The notes under the pieces were generated by a model that did no database searches, had not been told where the DNA came from, and saw only the letters and a list, made by a program, of their open reading frames with translations. Shown piece by piece: positions 52,458 through 60,922 of a stretch of 64,000 nucleotides of DNA. A program made the translations under genes and the position numbers. Source of the DNA: Nocardioides soli (lineage in GTDB: Bacteria; Actinomycetota; Actinomycetes; Propionibacteriales; Nocardioidaceae); contig NZ_JACHWR010000002.1 of the NCBI RefSeq assembly GCF_014191495.1, positions 1,488,001-1,552,000 on the forward strand, in the 5' to 3' direction. Numbering within the stretch: the stretch's first letter is position 1; every line of letters starts with the position of its first letter.

Positions 52458-53497
52458 GACGTTTCCGTCAGGGTGGCGTCGATGACGTCGTCGACCGGGA
52501 TCGGCTCGTCGTACTCGAGGATCCCGCCCACCTGGAGCCACACCTCCTGCAGCGTCTCGACCACGGTGTGGTCGAACGCGAGGTCGGCGGGGAACGTGTA
52601 TCCGCTGCCGGAGGCGATCTGATCGGGCTTGACGCCGATCGCGTCGGCCAGCACCTTCACCACCTCGTCGTTGCTGTGGTAGTCGTCGGTGAGGTACTCC
52701 TCGTTGGTGCGCGCCAGGGCTCGCACGAAGGCCTCCCCGGTCTCGCGACGGTCGTCGAGGAGCTCGCCGGAGAGCAGGTAGCCCGCGATGGACTGATCGG
52801 GCGCGAAGCCGACCTGCAGGCTCCCGATGCCGCTCTCGCTCGCGGACGCCCAGTACGGGTCGGTGAGCCAACCTGCGCTGACGGCCTCGTTCTCCAGTGC
52901 GACGAGGATGTCGGGTCCCGTGTAGGTCGGGTACTCGAAGTCGGTGGGCTCGAGACCCAGCTCCTGCAGCCACGGGACGACGAGCACGGCATTGGACGCG
53001 CCCAGCCCGCCGCTTCCCAGACCCAGGGCCGTGCCCTTGAGCTTGTCGGCGTTCACGCTCCCGTCCGGGTTCAGGAACTCGTCCCGCACCCAGACGCCCT
53101 CCTCGGACTCGGGGTTCGGGAGGAACGCCGGCGCCACCCACTTCAGCTCGGCGCCGCTGCTGATGGCGTTGAAGATGTTCGCGGTGACAGAGGAGACGAA
53201 CACGTCGATGTCGCCGGACTCCATGAGCGCAACGGCGTTGCTGGAGTCGATCGTCGTGAACTCGACGTCCAGCCCTTCGTCCTCGAAGACGCCCATGCCG
53301 TCGGCGACGATCGCCGAACCCCAGACCTCGTACGCGCCGGGCCAGCCGACCGTCACCTTCGTCGAACCGTCGGCACCCTCGCCGGCGTCGCTCTCGCCGC
53401 CGCACGCGGAGATCGCCAACGCGACCATGCTGACGGCGACGAGCAGCATCGGGCGGGAGGGTCGGGTGCGGCCGGTGTGTGGACGTGGTCGGGGCAT
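52454..53497 (-). CDS. ABC substrate-binding lipoprotein, NMT1/SsuA type
   Basis: The 347-residue lipoprotein has a basic N-region and lipobox V-A-L-A-I-S-A-C-G-G. The mature part has the NMT1/SsuA layout (G-W-P-G-A-Y-E-V-W, G-D-I-D-V-F-V-S-S, G-L-G-S-G-G-L-G-A-S-N). The ligand is probably the acid or a precursor of the pathway. It is the first gene of the transporter operon; the intergenic site at 53590 lies upstream. Confidence 0.9.
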   Translation of the reverse strand: MPRPRPHTGRTRPSRPMLLVAVSMVALAISACGGESDAGEGADGSTKVTVGWPGAYEVWGSAIVADGMGVFEDEGLDVEFTTIDSSNAVALMESGDIDVFVSSVTANIFNAISSGAELKWVAPAFLPNPESEEGVWVRDEFLNPDGSVNADKLKGTALGLGSGGLGASNAVLVVPWLQELGLEPTDFEYPTYTGPDILVALENEAVSAGWLTDPYWASASESGIGSLQVGFAPDQSIAGYLLSGELLDDRRETGEAFVRALARTNEEYLTDDYHSNDEVVKVLADAIGVKPDQIASGSGYTFPADLAFDHTVVETLQEVWLQVGGILEYDEPIPVDDVIDATLTETS

Positions 53498-53589
53498 GGT
53501 GCCTCCTGCTGAGTACGCCGCGGCGAAGCATCGCGGAACGCATGATCGGCGCTGAAATCCAGCGGTTTGATGCGGTGGTTTCTAACGAG

Positions 53590-53602
53590 AAAGCAATGCT
53601 TT
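53590..53602. promoter_or_regulatory. candidate shared operator D (AAAGCAATGCTTT)
   Basis: A perfect 13-base palindrome (AAAGCA-A-TGCTTT) between the divergent ABC binding-protein and acyl-CoA dehydrogenase genes. It fits the pattern AAA(A/G)CA-N-TG(C/T)TTT deduced from sites at 37998 and 47085. Confidence 0.7.
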
Positions 53603-53689
53603 GTCAATGGACATCGCTGCATTGACCGGTCGAGCGACGCTGGCTAGAGTGCTGCCGATTCGCCGCATCAGGAGAGGTTCATACCGTCG

Positions 53690-54850
53690 ATGACGCAGCC
53701 GAAACAGCCCGACGCCGAGATGCTCTCGGCCTGGCGGCAGGAGGTGCGTGACTTCCTCGAGGCCGAGCTCCCGCCCGACCGGGCGTTCAACACCGAGTTC
53801 GACGACGGCCCGGAGCAGTGGGCCTACGCCGTCGAGTTCAGTCGCAAGTGCGCGGCTCGCGGTTGGATCGGTCTGACCTGGCCCGTGGAGTACGGCGGGG
53901 GCGGCCGGTCGGCCGCCGAGAACCAGGTGCTGCTGGAGGAGCTCTACGCCGCGGACGCGCCGATGGTGAACTCGGTCGGCTGGTTCCTGGCCGCGGGGAC
54001 CCTCCTCGCGGGCGGCAGCGAGGAGCAGAAGCGTGAGCTGCTTCCGCGGATCGCCCGGATGGAGACCATCTGGGCAGAGGGCCTCACCGAGCCCGAGGCC
54101 GGCTCCGACCTCGGCTCCCTCCGGACGCGAGCAGTGCGCGAAGGAGACGAGTGGGTGATCACCGGCCAGAAGGCGTACACGTCGTGGGGGCCGATGTCCG
54201 ACGTTCTCTATGTCGCCGCCCGCACTGCCGAGGGTACGCGCGGCGGGATCAGCATCTTCGTCGTCGATCTCTCCAGCCCGGGCGTGACACTCCACCCGAT
54301 GCGGAACTTCGGCGGCGGCGTTCAGTCCAGCACGTACCTCGACGCCGTCCGGGTGCCTGCCGAGGCACTGATCGGGGAGGTCGGTCGCGGCTGGGACTAC
54401 ATCATGCGCGCGTTCTACGCCTCGGGGACCGTCGAGCCGATCTACGCGTCGCAGGCGCGGCGGCTCGCGGAGCTCGTGTCCTACTGCCGCTCGGTGCCGG
54501 GACGACTGGAGGCCCCGGGCATCGAGGCCGACCTCGCCGAGCTCGCCGCCATGGTCCACGCCCAGCGACTTCTCGCCCGTGAGGTCGTGGGCGACGGGAT
54601 GGCCGGCCGCCGGCCGACGTACGACGGTGGGATCCAGCAGGTGCTGGCCAAGGAGTACGAGCCGCTGTTCGCGCAGATCTACGACCGGGTCCTCGGTCCG
54701 CGCAGTCAGCTGACCGCCGGCGCACCGGATGCCCTGCTCGGTGGTCGGCCCGAGGCCTGGTACCGACAGTCGTTCGCGAATCACGCCGGCGGGACACCCC
54801 AGGTGAAGCGCATGGTGCTGGCAACTCGCGGCCTCGGGCTGCCGCGGTGA
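53690..54850 (+). CDS. acyl-CoA dehydrogenase, first of a pair
   Basis: The 386-residue flavoprotein shows the N-terminal helical domain, the W-P-V-E-Y-G-G-G-G entry, the FAD-binding T-E-P-E-A-G-S-D-L-G-S-L-R-T and W-V-I-T-G-Q-K-A-Y-T-S-W segments. It oxidises an acyl-CoA to the 2-enoyl-CoA. The next gene is a second dehydrogenase only nine bases later, as in the two-gene alpha2-beta2 dehydrogenases of steroid and similar pathways in actinobacteria. The ATG is preceded by AGGAGAGG 16 bases away, so the ribosome site is distant. Confidence 0.9.
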   Translation: MTQPKQPDAEMLSAWRQEVRDFLEAELPPDRAFNTEFDDGPEQWAYAVEFSRKCAARGWIGLTWPVEYGGGGRSAAENQVLLEELYAADAPMVNSVGWFLAAGTLLAGGSEEQKRELLPRIARMETIWAEGLTEPEAGSDLGSLRTRAVREGDEWVITGQKAYTSWGPMSDVLYVAARTAEGTRGGISIFVVDLSSPGVTLHPMRNFGGGVQSSTYLDAVRVPAEALIGEVGRGWDYIMRAFYASGTVEPIYASQARRLAELVSYCRSVPGRLEAPGIEADLAELAAMVHAQRLLAREVVGDGMAGRRPTYDGGIQQVLAKEYEPLFAQIYDRVLGPRSQLTAGAPDALLGGRPEAWYRQSFANHAGGTPQVKRMVLATRGLGLPR

Positions 54851-54859
54851 GGGGGAACC

Positions 54860-55960
54860 GTGGAACTGACGTGGGGTGAGGACTTCGAGGCCCTGGCGCA
54901 GGTCGCTCGGTCGGTCTTCGCGAAGGACTCGCCGCTCGTCGACCGCGAGGGGGCGGTCGACGAACGGGACCGCCATCGACAGCTGGTCGAGCTCGGCTGG
55001 CTGCAGCTCCACGGTGCGCCGGGAAGCTCGGACGGCGCAGGACTCGCGAGTGCTGCGGGTGTCTTCGTGGAGATGGGGAGGGCGCTCGCGCCGAGCCCGC
55101 TGCCGGCCCTGGCCCGGGCCCGCGACCTCGCCCTGCGGATCGACTCTCCAGCTGCGGCGGACCTCGCGGAACGCATCGGCGACGGCGAGGAGTGGATCGT
55201 CGCCGTGCCTCTCGACGAGCGGTGGGGGGAAGCCCCGATGCGACTCGAGTCGGGCCGGCTGGAGGGTCGAGCGATGGCGGTGCCTCATGCCGCCCGAGCC
55301 GACGTACTCCTGGTCGGTGCGCTCGAGGGCGACCGGCCCGTGGTCGTGCGCGTCGATGCTGGTGACGTCGAGGTCGAGTTGATGCCCAACCTGGGGGAGC
55401 GGCCCCTGTTCGCGATCCGGTGCGACCGCGTGGAGGTGCGTCCCGAGGACGTGCTCGCCCGTGGCGAGGCTGCGGCGCGTGCGTGGGCCGTCTCGGGCAG
55501 GCGCGCCGACGTCATGCTCGCGGCGCAGGTCTACGGCGCGGGGCTCCGCCTGCTCGACGCGACCGTCACCTTCGCCGGGCAGCGGCACCAGTTCGGGGGA
55601 CCGATCGGCCGGTTCCAGGCCGTGCAGTACCTCTGCACCGACATCGCCATCGACGTGCACCTGACGTCGGCGTACGCGCGGGAAGCCGCACGCGTCCTCG
55701 ACGCCGGGGGCGACGCGGAGCTGGAGGTCGCCCTGCTGCGGCGCCAGGCGAGCCGGACGGCGCAGTCCATGGTGCACGCTGCTCACGAGGTCCACGCCGG
55801 CCTGGGGTTCATGCTCGAGTCCGACGTCCACCTCTTCACCAAGGCGGCCAAGTACTGGCAGTTCGAGCTGCACCACCCGACCGACGAGCACACGATCGTC
55901 ACCTGCCTCGGCGCGGAGACCGGCGTCGAGGTACCCCGGGAGAGCGAGGTCGCCCTGTGA
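54860..55960 (+). CDS. acyl-CoA dehydrogenase, second of a pair
   Basis: The 366-residue protein is shorter and lacks the clear E-P-E-A-G-S-D motif of its partner. It keeps the C-terminal domain: Q-R-H-Q-F-G-G-P-I-G-R-F-Q-A-V-Q-Y and H-E-V-H-A-G-L-G-F-M-L-E-S-D. This division of labour fits a heteromeric dehydrogenase in which the two chains share FAD and substrate sites. The start is a GTG with GAGGGGGAAC upstream; the end overlaps the NTF2-like gene (GTGA). Confidence 0.85.
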   Translation: MELTWGEDFEALAQVARSVFAKDSPLVDREGAVDERDRHRQLVELGWLQLHGAPGSSDGAGLASAAGVFVEMGRALAPSPLPALARARDLALRIDSPAAADLAERIGDGEEWIVAVPLDERWGEAPMRLESGRLEGRAMAVPHAARADVLLVGALEGDRPVVVRVDAGDVEVELMPNLGERPLFAIRCDRVEVRPEDVLARGEAAARAWAVSGRRADVMLAAQVYGAGLRLLDATVTFAGQRHQFGGPIGRFQAVQYLCTDIAIDVHLTSAYAREAARVLDAGGDAELEVALLRRQASRTAQSMVHAAHEVHAGLGFMLESDVHLFTKAAKYWQFELHHPTDEHTIVTCLGAETGVEVPRESEVAL

Positions 55961-56391
55961 ACATCGACGAGCTGGTCGCCCGGGAGTCGGTCCGCGACGT
56001 CTACGCGCGGTACAACCGGTCGGGCGACAAGGGGCGCCTCGACGAGCTCGCGGCGTGCTTCACGCCGCTCGGCGTCCTCGACGTGCCCGGCCACTTCGTC
56101 GCGCGTGGCCGGGAGGAGATCGTGCGTCACCTGCAGGCCTCGGCCGGCCCGTCACGCTGGACGCGCGGCGGTGCCGAGCGACCTGTCGTCAGGCACTTCC
56201 TCGCCAGCCTCCGGTTCGACGAGGTCGGGCCCGGTCTCGTGAGGTCGTCGGCCTACTTCCTGGTGTGTGCGGCCGATGCCGTCGACCATTGGGGCACCTA
56301 CCGCGACGTCCTGGTGCCGACCGAGAACGGCTGGCTCTTCGAGAGCCGCTCCGTCTCCGTCGACGGCACGGCGGAGCTGGTCGAGGCATGA
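55957..56391 (+). CDS. NTF2-like/SnoaL-fold protein
   Basis: A 144-residue protein beginning V-N-I-D-E-L-V-A-R-E-S-V-R-D-V-Y-A-R-Y-N and with a central conserved D/H pattern (A-C-F-T-P-L-G-V-L-D-V-P) and closing W-G-T-Y-R-D-V-L-V. This matches the SnoaL-like cone fold found in hydroxylase small subunits, isomerases and dehydratases. Its enzyme role is unknown. GTGA overlap at its start and ATGA overlap at its end show strict co-translation. Confidence 0.75.
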   Translation: MNIDELVARESVRDVYARYNRSGDKGRLDELAACFTPLGVLDVPGHFVARGREEIVRHLQASAGPSRWTRGGAERPVVRHFLASLRFDEVGPGLVRSSAYFLVCAADAVDHWGTYRDVLVPTENGWLFESRSVSVDGTAELVEA

Positions 56392-57320
56392 GGTTCACCT
56401 TCCAGTTCCCGATGCATGCCGTCGGCAACTGGCAGACCTGGGCCGGCGACGGGTCCTTGGCGGAGATCGCCGTGGCCGCCGAGGAGGTGGGCTTCTCCGC
56501 GGTGTCGGCCACCGACCATCCGTTCCCTGGCGACCGATGGCTGAGCCATGGCGGTCACCAGGCCTTCGACCCGTTCGTCGCGCTGTCCTTCATGGCGGCG
56601 GCGACCGAGCGCATCCGGTTGCTGACGTTGGTGCTGGTGGCCCCGTATCGGAACCCCTACCTGGCCGCGAACTCGGCCATGTCGCTCGACGTGCTGTCAC
56701 GAGGACGGCTCATCGTCGGCATCGGCGCGGGGTACCAGCGCGCCGAGATGGACGCACTCGGCGCCTCGTACGAGGCGCGAGGAGCAACCCTCGACGCCGT
56801 CCTCGGCACGCTGCGCCGCCCCTGGAGCGGCGACGTGGTCCGTGACGAGGACGGCCCCTTCCCGGCGCCGGGCAACCGGATGCTGCCGCGGCCGTGGCAG
56901 CCGGAGGGACCGCCGGTGTGGGTCGGGGGGAACGGGGCCGCCGCCCGACGTCGGGTCCGTGACCTCGCTGACGGCTGGCTCCCGTTCGAGCAGCCGGCCG
57001 AGCGGGCGAAGGTGACCGACACCCCCAGCCTCGACGCCGCGTCCCTTCCGGAGGCGATCGACGCCATCGCCGCGGGCCGCGTCGAGCGCGGCCGTGACCC
57101 GCACTTCGACGTCTGCTTCACACCGCTGCTCTCCGGCTCGGCGCCGGAGCGTGCGGAGAAGCTCGGCTCCATCGCCTCGGATCTCGCGGGCACCGGAGTG
57201 ACCCACCTCGCCGTGACTGGCCGCGCCGCGAGTCTCGCGGACTGCATCGCTGAGCTGGAGTTGCTCGGTGAGGTCGTCCGGCACGGCCCAGGTGGCGATC
57301 GTCTGCCAACGGCCGGGTGA
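56388..57320 (+). CDS. LLM-class flavin-dependent oxidoreductase (F420-type)
   Basis: The 310-residue protein has the luciferase-like monooxygenase TIM-barrel pattern: A-E-E-V-G-F-S-A-V-S-A-T-D-H-P, then A-A-A-T-E-R-I-R-L-L-T-L-V-L-V and S-R-G-R-L-I-V-G-I-G-A-G-Y. The G-I-G-A-G-Y motif and D-H-P near the start are usual in the F420-dependent actinobacterial branch, though flavin use cannot be excluded. It ends the rightward run of the cluster; the next gene starts 91 bases on. Confidence 0.85.
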   Translation: MRFTFQFPMHAVGNWQTWAGDGSLAEIAVAAEEVGFSAVSATDHPFPGDRWLSHGGHQAFDPFVALSFMAAATERIRLLTLVLVAPYRNPYLAANSAMSLDVLSRGRLIVGIGAGYQRAEMDALGASYEARGATLDAVLGTLRRPWSGDVVRDEDGPFPAPGNRMLPRPWQPEGPPVWVGGNGAAARRRVRDLADGWLPFEQPAERAKVTDTPSLDAASLPEAIDAIAAGRVERGRDPHFDVCFTPLLSGSAPERAEKLGSIASDLAGTGVTHLAVTGRAASLADCIAELELLGEVVRHGPGGDRLPTAG

Positions 57321-57338
57321 GGCGGCTCGTCCTTCGTG

Positions 57339-57352
57339 GGGTCGTTGGTCCC
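57339..57352. promoter_or_regulatory. DosR-like box 1
   Basis: The minus-strand reading GGGACCAACGACCC differs from the box at 61638 by one base and matches GGGACT-WW-AGTCCC at 10 of 14. It lies 60 bases before the universal stress gene at 57412. Confidence 0.65.
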
Positions 57353-57411
57353 GATGCGGCACGGACCTCCGCCCGTGGGCGACGTGCCTGGAGATCGACC
57401 ACGCTGGGTCC

Positions 57412-58248
57412 ATGGGCCACTCGATCGAGCACGGCAGCGTCGTCGTCGCCGTCGACGGATCCGGGCACGCCGACCGGGCAGTGCGTTGGGCCGCGCGACA
57501 CGCATGCCTGGAGCGACGTCCGCTCGTCCTGGTGGCCGCGGCCGTGGACGCGCTCCCGATCATCGAGCGGGCGGCCGCAGCGGCACGCGACGTCGCGCCC
57601 CAGGTCCCGGTCACGCAGCTGCCCGAGCACGGCGACCCTCGCCGGATCCTGCTCGACCTGTCGGACGATGCCGGACTGCTCGTCCTGGGGTCCCGGGGCC
57701 GCGGGGCGATCCGGAGCATGTTGCTCGGGTCGGTCAGTGCCGCCGTCAGCGCCCATGCGGCGTGCCCGGTCGTCGTCTGCCGACCACCGGGGGCGGCGGA
57801 CACGCGACAGGGCGTGCTCGTGGGGGCCGATGGCACGCCGGAGTCGCGCCGGGTCGTCGAGTTCGGCTATCGGTTCGCGGCGCTGCACCGGCTTCCGCTC
57901 AGCGTCGTCCACTGCTACTGGGACGCCGTGGTGGCGGTGGCGGCGTATCGGGAGGCCCGCGGTGAGCCGACGGAGGTCCCCGCGCTCGTCGAGGAGCGTG
58001 CGCTCCTGGCGGAGTCCGTGGCGGGCCTCGCCGAGCAGTTCCCGGACGTCGCGGTCACCCTGGGCCTCCGGCACGGCCTGGTGGACGAGGCACTCGCCCC
58101 TCGAGGCGAGGCCTGGGACCTGGTCGTGGTGGGGCGACACCCGATGACGAGCCTGGACCGAGTGCTCAGCGGCTCGATCGCCACGGCCGTCGTCGAGCGT
58201 TCTCGCAGCACCGTGGCGATCGTGCCCGAGCCGGCATCCCTGCCCTGA
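57412..58248 (+). CDS. universal stress protein, two-domain
   Basis: The 278-residue protein is a tandem of two Usp domains. Domain 1 has V-V-V-A-V-D-G-S and a C-terminal G-S-R-G-R-G-A-I-R-S-M-L-L-G-S-V-S; this is the G-x2-G-x9-G-(S/T) ATP-binding signature. Domain 2 starts V-L-V-G-A-D-G-T and ends with V-V-G-R-H-P-M-T-S-L-D-R-V-L-S-G-S-I, a variant. Tandem USPs bind ATP and are frequent members of the DosR dormancy regulon in actinobacteria. Start at ATG 57412; a GGGAC-type box lies upstream. Confidence 0.9.
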   Translation: MGHSIEHGSVVVAVDGSGHADRAVRWAARHACLERRPLVLVAAAVDALPIIERAAAAARDVAPQVPVTQLPEHGDPRRILLDLSDDAGLLVLGSRGRGAIRSMLLGSVSAAVSAHAACPVVVCRPPGAADTRQGVLVGADGTPESRRVVEFGYRFAALHRLPLSVVHCYWDAVVAVAAYREARGEPTEVPALVEERALLAESVAGLAEQFPDVAVTLGLRHGLVDEALAPRGEAWDLVVVGRHPMTSLDRVLSGSIATAVVERSRSTVAIVPEPASLP

Positions 58249-58260
58249 TCGTCGGCGCCG

Positions 58261-59145
58261 TCAGGCGGTGGCCTCGATGGACGCCTCCGGCGCGGGGAGA
58301 AGCACGACCGGGCACGGGCTCTCGCGGACGGCGGCCCGGGCGATCCTCCCCAGATGGCACAGGTGGTCGGCGGATACGGTGTTGCGCCCGAGGACGAGCA
58401 GCTGCGCGTGCTCGGCGGCCTCGAGAACGACGTCGGCCCCCACGCCCCGGCGCACGACGACCTCGAACTCCACGCCGTCGTGGAGGGCACACACCTGGTG
58501 CCGCAGCCGCTTCTCGAGCTCGGCCGCCCACAGAGTGCCCAGGACGCCGTCCTCTTCGGGCCCCAGGTGCGCGGGCAGGCTCCAGCCGTGGACCACGCTC
58601 AGGGAGGTCGCCTGGATCCGCGCGTGTTCGAGGGCGGGCTTCACGAGGTCGGCGGCGTGGAAGGGCGTGCCGATGGCGACGACCACCGGGCGGGCGTCGT
58701 CACGGCGTGGCGACCAACCGGGCGGCACGCAGACGACCTCCGTGAGTGCCTTCGTGCCGATAGGTCCGTACGACAGTGACTGCAGGAGATGCAGTTCGTT
58801 CGATCGGTGGACCACCACCTGATGGGCGTCCCGGCAGGCGGCCAGCGCGGTCTCCACGCGCTCGTCAGGTGTGAGCCTGATGTCGACGGGCACCCCGGGG
58901 CCGGCAAGCACCTCGGCGACCTCGGCTGCATGGCGGAGGAACCCGGGGACGGCGTCGCCGCGACCAGTCGTCGCCGGTCCGACGACCAGGAGTGGACGGC
59001 CGCGCAGGAGCGCCGCCCGCGCCGCGTATCGCAGCGCGCTCTCGACGCCGTCATGGGGGACGGCGACGGCGATGGGCGCGGAGCTCACGTCGGGCCCGGC
59101 CCGCTCGGCAGCCACGGTCGTGCGCGTTCCGGCCGCCGGCGTCAT
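58261..59145 (-). CDS. universal stress protein, two-domain
   Basis: The 294-residue protein begins with a low-complexity leader and two degenerate Usp domains: I-A-V-A-V-P-H-D-G-V and V-V-V-A-I-G-T-P. The ATP-binding glycines are replaced in both (L-S-Y-G-P-I-G-T-K-A-L-T and L-G-R-N-T-V-S-A-D-H), so ATP binding is uncertain. Its start overlaps the stop of the upstream small membrane gene by four bases. Confidence 0.82.
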   Translation of the reverse strand: MTPAAGTRTTVAAERAGPDVSSAPIAVAVPHDGVESALRYAARAALLRGRPLLVVGPATTGRGDAVPGFLRHAAEVAEVLAGPGVPVDIRLTPDERVETALAACRDAHQVVVHRSNELHLLQSLSYGPIGTKALTEVVCVPPGWSPRRDDARPVVVAIGTPFHAADLVKPALEHARIQATSLSVVHGWSLPAHLGPEEDGVLGTLWAAELEKRLRHQVCALHDGVEFEVVVRRGVGADVVLEAAEHAQLLVLGRNTVSADHLCHLGRIARAAVRESPCPVVLLPAPEASIEATA

Positions 59146-59537
59146 GATTCCTCCTCGGCTCGGTCGACGTCTGACGAGCGCGCGAGGCCGACGAAGACGG
59201 CCTTGTCTCGCCGACCCAGGACCGTGATCTCAACGGCGCCCAGCAAGCGGCGCGGCAGGTCGGTCATGACCGGGCCGTGCATGCGCACCGGCTCTGAGCG
59301 CACGGCGTACCCCGGACTCGACCAGTGCGTCGGTGCGCTCGGGTACCGACCGTCGTCGCCGCGCAGGGCCGTGGAGACACCGGCCACGCCGGCTCCGGCC
59401 AGCACCGGGAGTGCGCCGACGACCAGGAGCGCCGCTGTCGTCACGATGCCGAGCGCCCGACCGGTCGTCCGCGCCTTCCGGGGGCGAGTCGGTCGACCCA
59501 GGTATGGCTCGGCCGGCCGTGTCGGAGTGGCGGTCAT
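59142..59537 (-). CDS. small single-pass membrane protein of unknown function
   Basis: The 131-residue protein has a basic N-terminus, one hydrophobic segment (A-L-G-I-V-T-T-A-A-L-L-V-V-G-A-L-P-V-L-A-G, about 28-48) and a soluble tail with no known motif. It is translationally coupled (ATGA) to the universal stress gene that follows. The role is unknown. Confidence 0.6.
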   Translation of the reverse strand: MTATPTRPAEPYLGRPTRPRKARTTGRALGIVTTAALLVVGALPVLAGAGVAGVSTALRGDDGRYPSAPTHWSSPGYAVRSEPVRMHGPVMTDLPRRLLGAVEITVLGRRDKAVFVGLARSSDVDRAEEES

Positions 59538-59650
59538 GAGATCACGACCTTCGTCGGGTGGACCGTACTGGTTCGCGCATCCATGCTCGTCCGGGCGCCG
59601 GTCCGCGCACAGGGGCGAACGTCATCGGCCGACCGGGACCGAGTGCCGGA

Positions 59651-60667
59651 TCAGGTCCCGAGCACCTCGTCGAGGGGCCGTCTGGGCGTCGGTGGGAGTG
59701 CGCTGCGCGAGAGCACCTGCCAGCCGAGGCGGGCGAGGAGCACGGGGTGAGCTTCGCCGTGCAGGATGTCGAATCTGAGGCTGTCGCGCGTCTCCGGCAC
59801 CTCGATCGGCTGACTCACCGGCACGAGCGACAGTCCGTGTTCCATGGCGGCGACCCACAACCGACACAGCACGTCGCCGGCGTCGAGCCAGGATGCGGGG
59901 TCGTCGTCGCGGGTCACGATGACGATGAGACCGTCGGACGACGGCGGTATCGCCGTGGCGCTGTCGTCGTCCGTCGCACGGTCTCCGCGGTCCTCGAACC
60001 GAGACGGCCGGGTGGGGCGAAGACGATCGACGGCCCCCGGGGTGGCGTTCTCGGAAGGAATGCCCTCCGTGGCGCGACGAACACCGTCGACCCAGTGCTG
60101 CTGCTCGCTCACGAACCGTTGGTCGGCGTCCTCGGCGAACATCGCGCGACTGACCAGGAGCTCGACGCGGAGCCGCTCGACGAGGCTCGTCACCGGAACG
60201 GCCGACGCCGTCCCGTAGCGGGTGGTGCAGGCCAGCCTGTGCAGCAGGATCGTGGGCACCGGCCAGCCGATGAAGCGACGACGGTCGGTCCGGCGGGTCC
60301 GCAGGAGCTCGGCACGGGCGACGGCCTCCCGCGTCGGCGGGTGGGGGGTGAAGCAGAGGGCGGCGAGATGATCGTCGTCCGGACCGGGCAGGTGCTCGGT
60401 CGCGGCGGCCCAGCCCAGACTGGACGCGCCGGCGATCGCGTAGTGCAGCGCGGCGCCGCAGCTGATCACGAGGTTGCGCCCGTCCGCGTCGGAGACGGGG
60501 AGCTGGCGGGTCCGGTCGGCGTACAGGTCGAGCCGGTGGTCCCCGACGTGCCAGGACCACGGCTGCGTGTTGTGCACGCTCGGTGCTCGCAGCGCAAACT
60601 CGACGATCCGGCTCCCGGGATCGCTGGACGCGCCCTCCCCATGGTTCGTCCTCGAAGGCGTGGACAT
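59651..60667 (-). CDS. Acg-like nitroreductase-family protein
   Basis: The 338-residue protein has the Acg/nitroreductase layout: A-P-S-V-H-N-T-Q-P-W-S-W (FMN-site and fold start), the R-R-T-D-R-R-R-F segment, and V-P-V-S-Q-P-I-E-V-P-E-T-R. In mycobacteria Acg (Rv2032) is a DosR-controlled, hypoxia-induced protein that binds FMN. The ATG at 60667 is preceded by GGAGG six bases away. A GGGAGA-type box lies at 60779. Confidence 0.85.
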   Translation of the reverse strand: MSTPSRTNHGEGASSDPGSRIVEFALRAPSVHNTQPWSWHVGDHRLDLYADRTRQLPVSDADGRNLVISCGAALHYAIAGASSLGWAAATEHLPGPDDDHLAALCFTPHPPTREAVARAELLRTRRTDRRRFIGWPVPTILLHRLACTTRYGTASAVPVTSLVERLRVELLVSRAMFAEDADQRFVSEQQHWVDGVRRATEGIPSENATPGAVDRLRPTRPSRFEDRGDRATDDDSATAIPPSSDGLIVIVTRDDDPASWLDAGDVLCRLWVAAMEHGLSLVPVSQPIEVPETRDSLRFDILHGEAHPVLLARLGWQVLSRSALPPTPRRPLDEVLGT

Positions 60668-60778
60668 GGTGAACCTCCGGCATCGGTGGCCGATCGACCT
60701 GTCATCGGGTGGTCGGCAGGATCGGTGATGGCTGCGACTCGTCGACATGAGCGTGCGTTCCCCAGCGATCCGGGCACA

Positions 60779-60792
60779 GGGGAGAAGGTCCC
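60779..60792. promoter_or_regulatory. DosR-like box 2 (weak)
   Basis: GGGGAGAAGGTCCC has 10 of 14 matches to GGGACT-WW-AGTCCC. It lies upstream of the Acg-like gene and downstream of the flavodoxin gene. Confidence 0.35.
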
Positions 60793-60922
60793 GGACAGGA
60801 GGTGGCCATCGGCGAGGTCCGCGACTCGTCCGTCCCGGACGGCTTGGGGGCACGAGGTCGCAGCCCGTGGACGAGGACGGCGGCGATGCCCCGCTCCGAC
60901 GACCAGGAGCCGCTGCTGTCAC

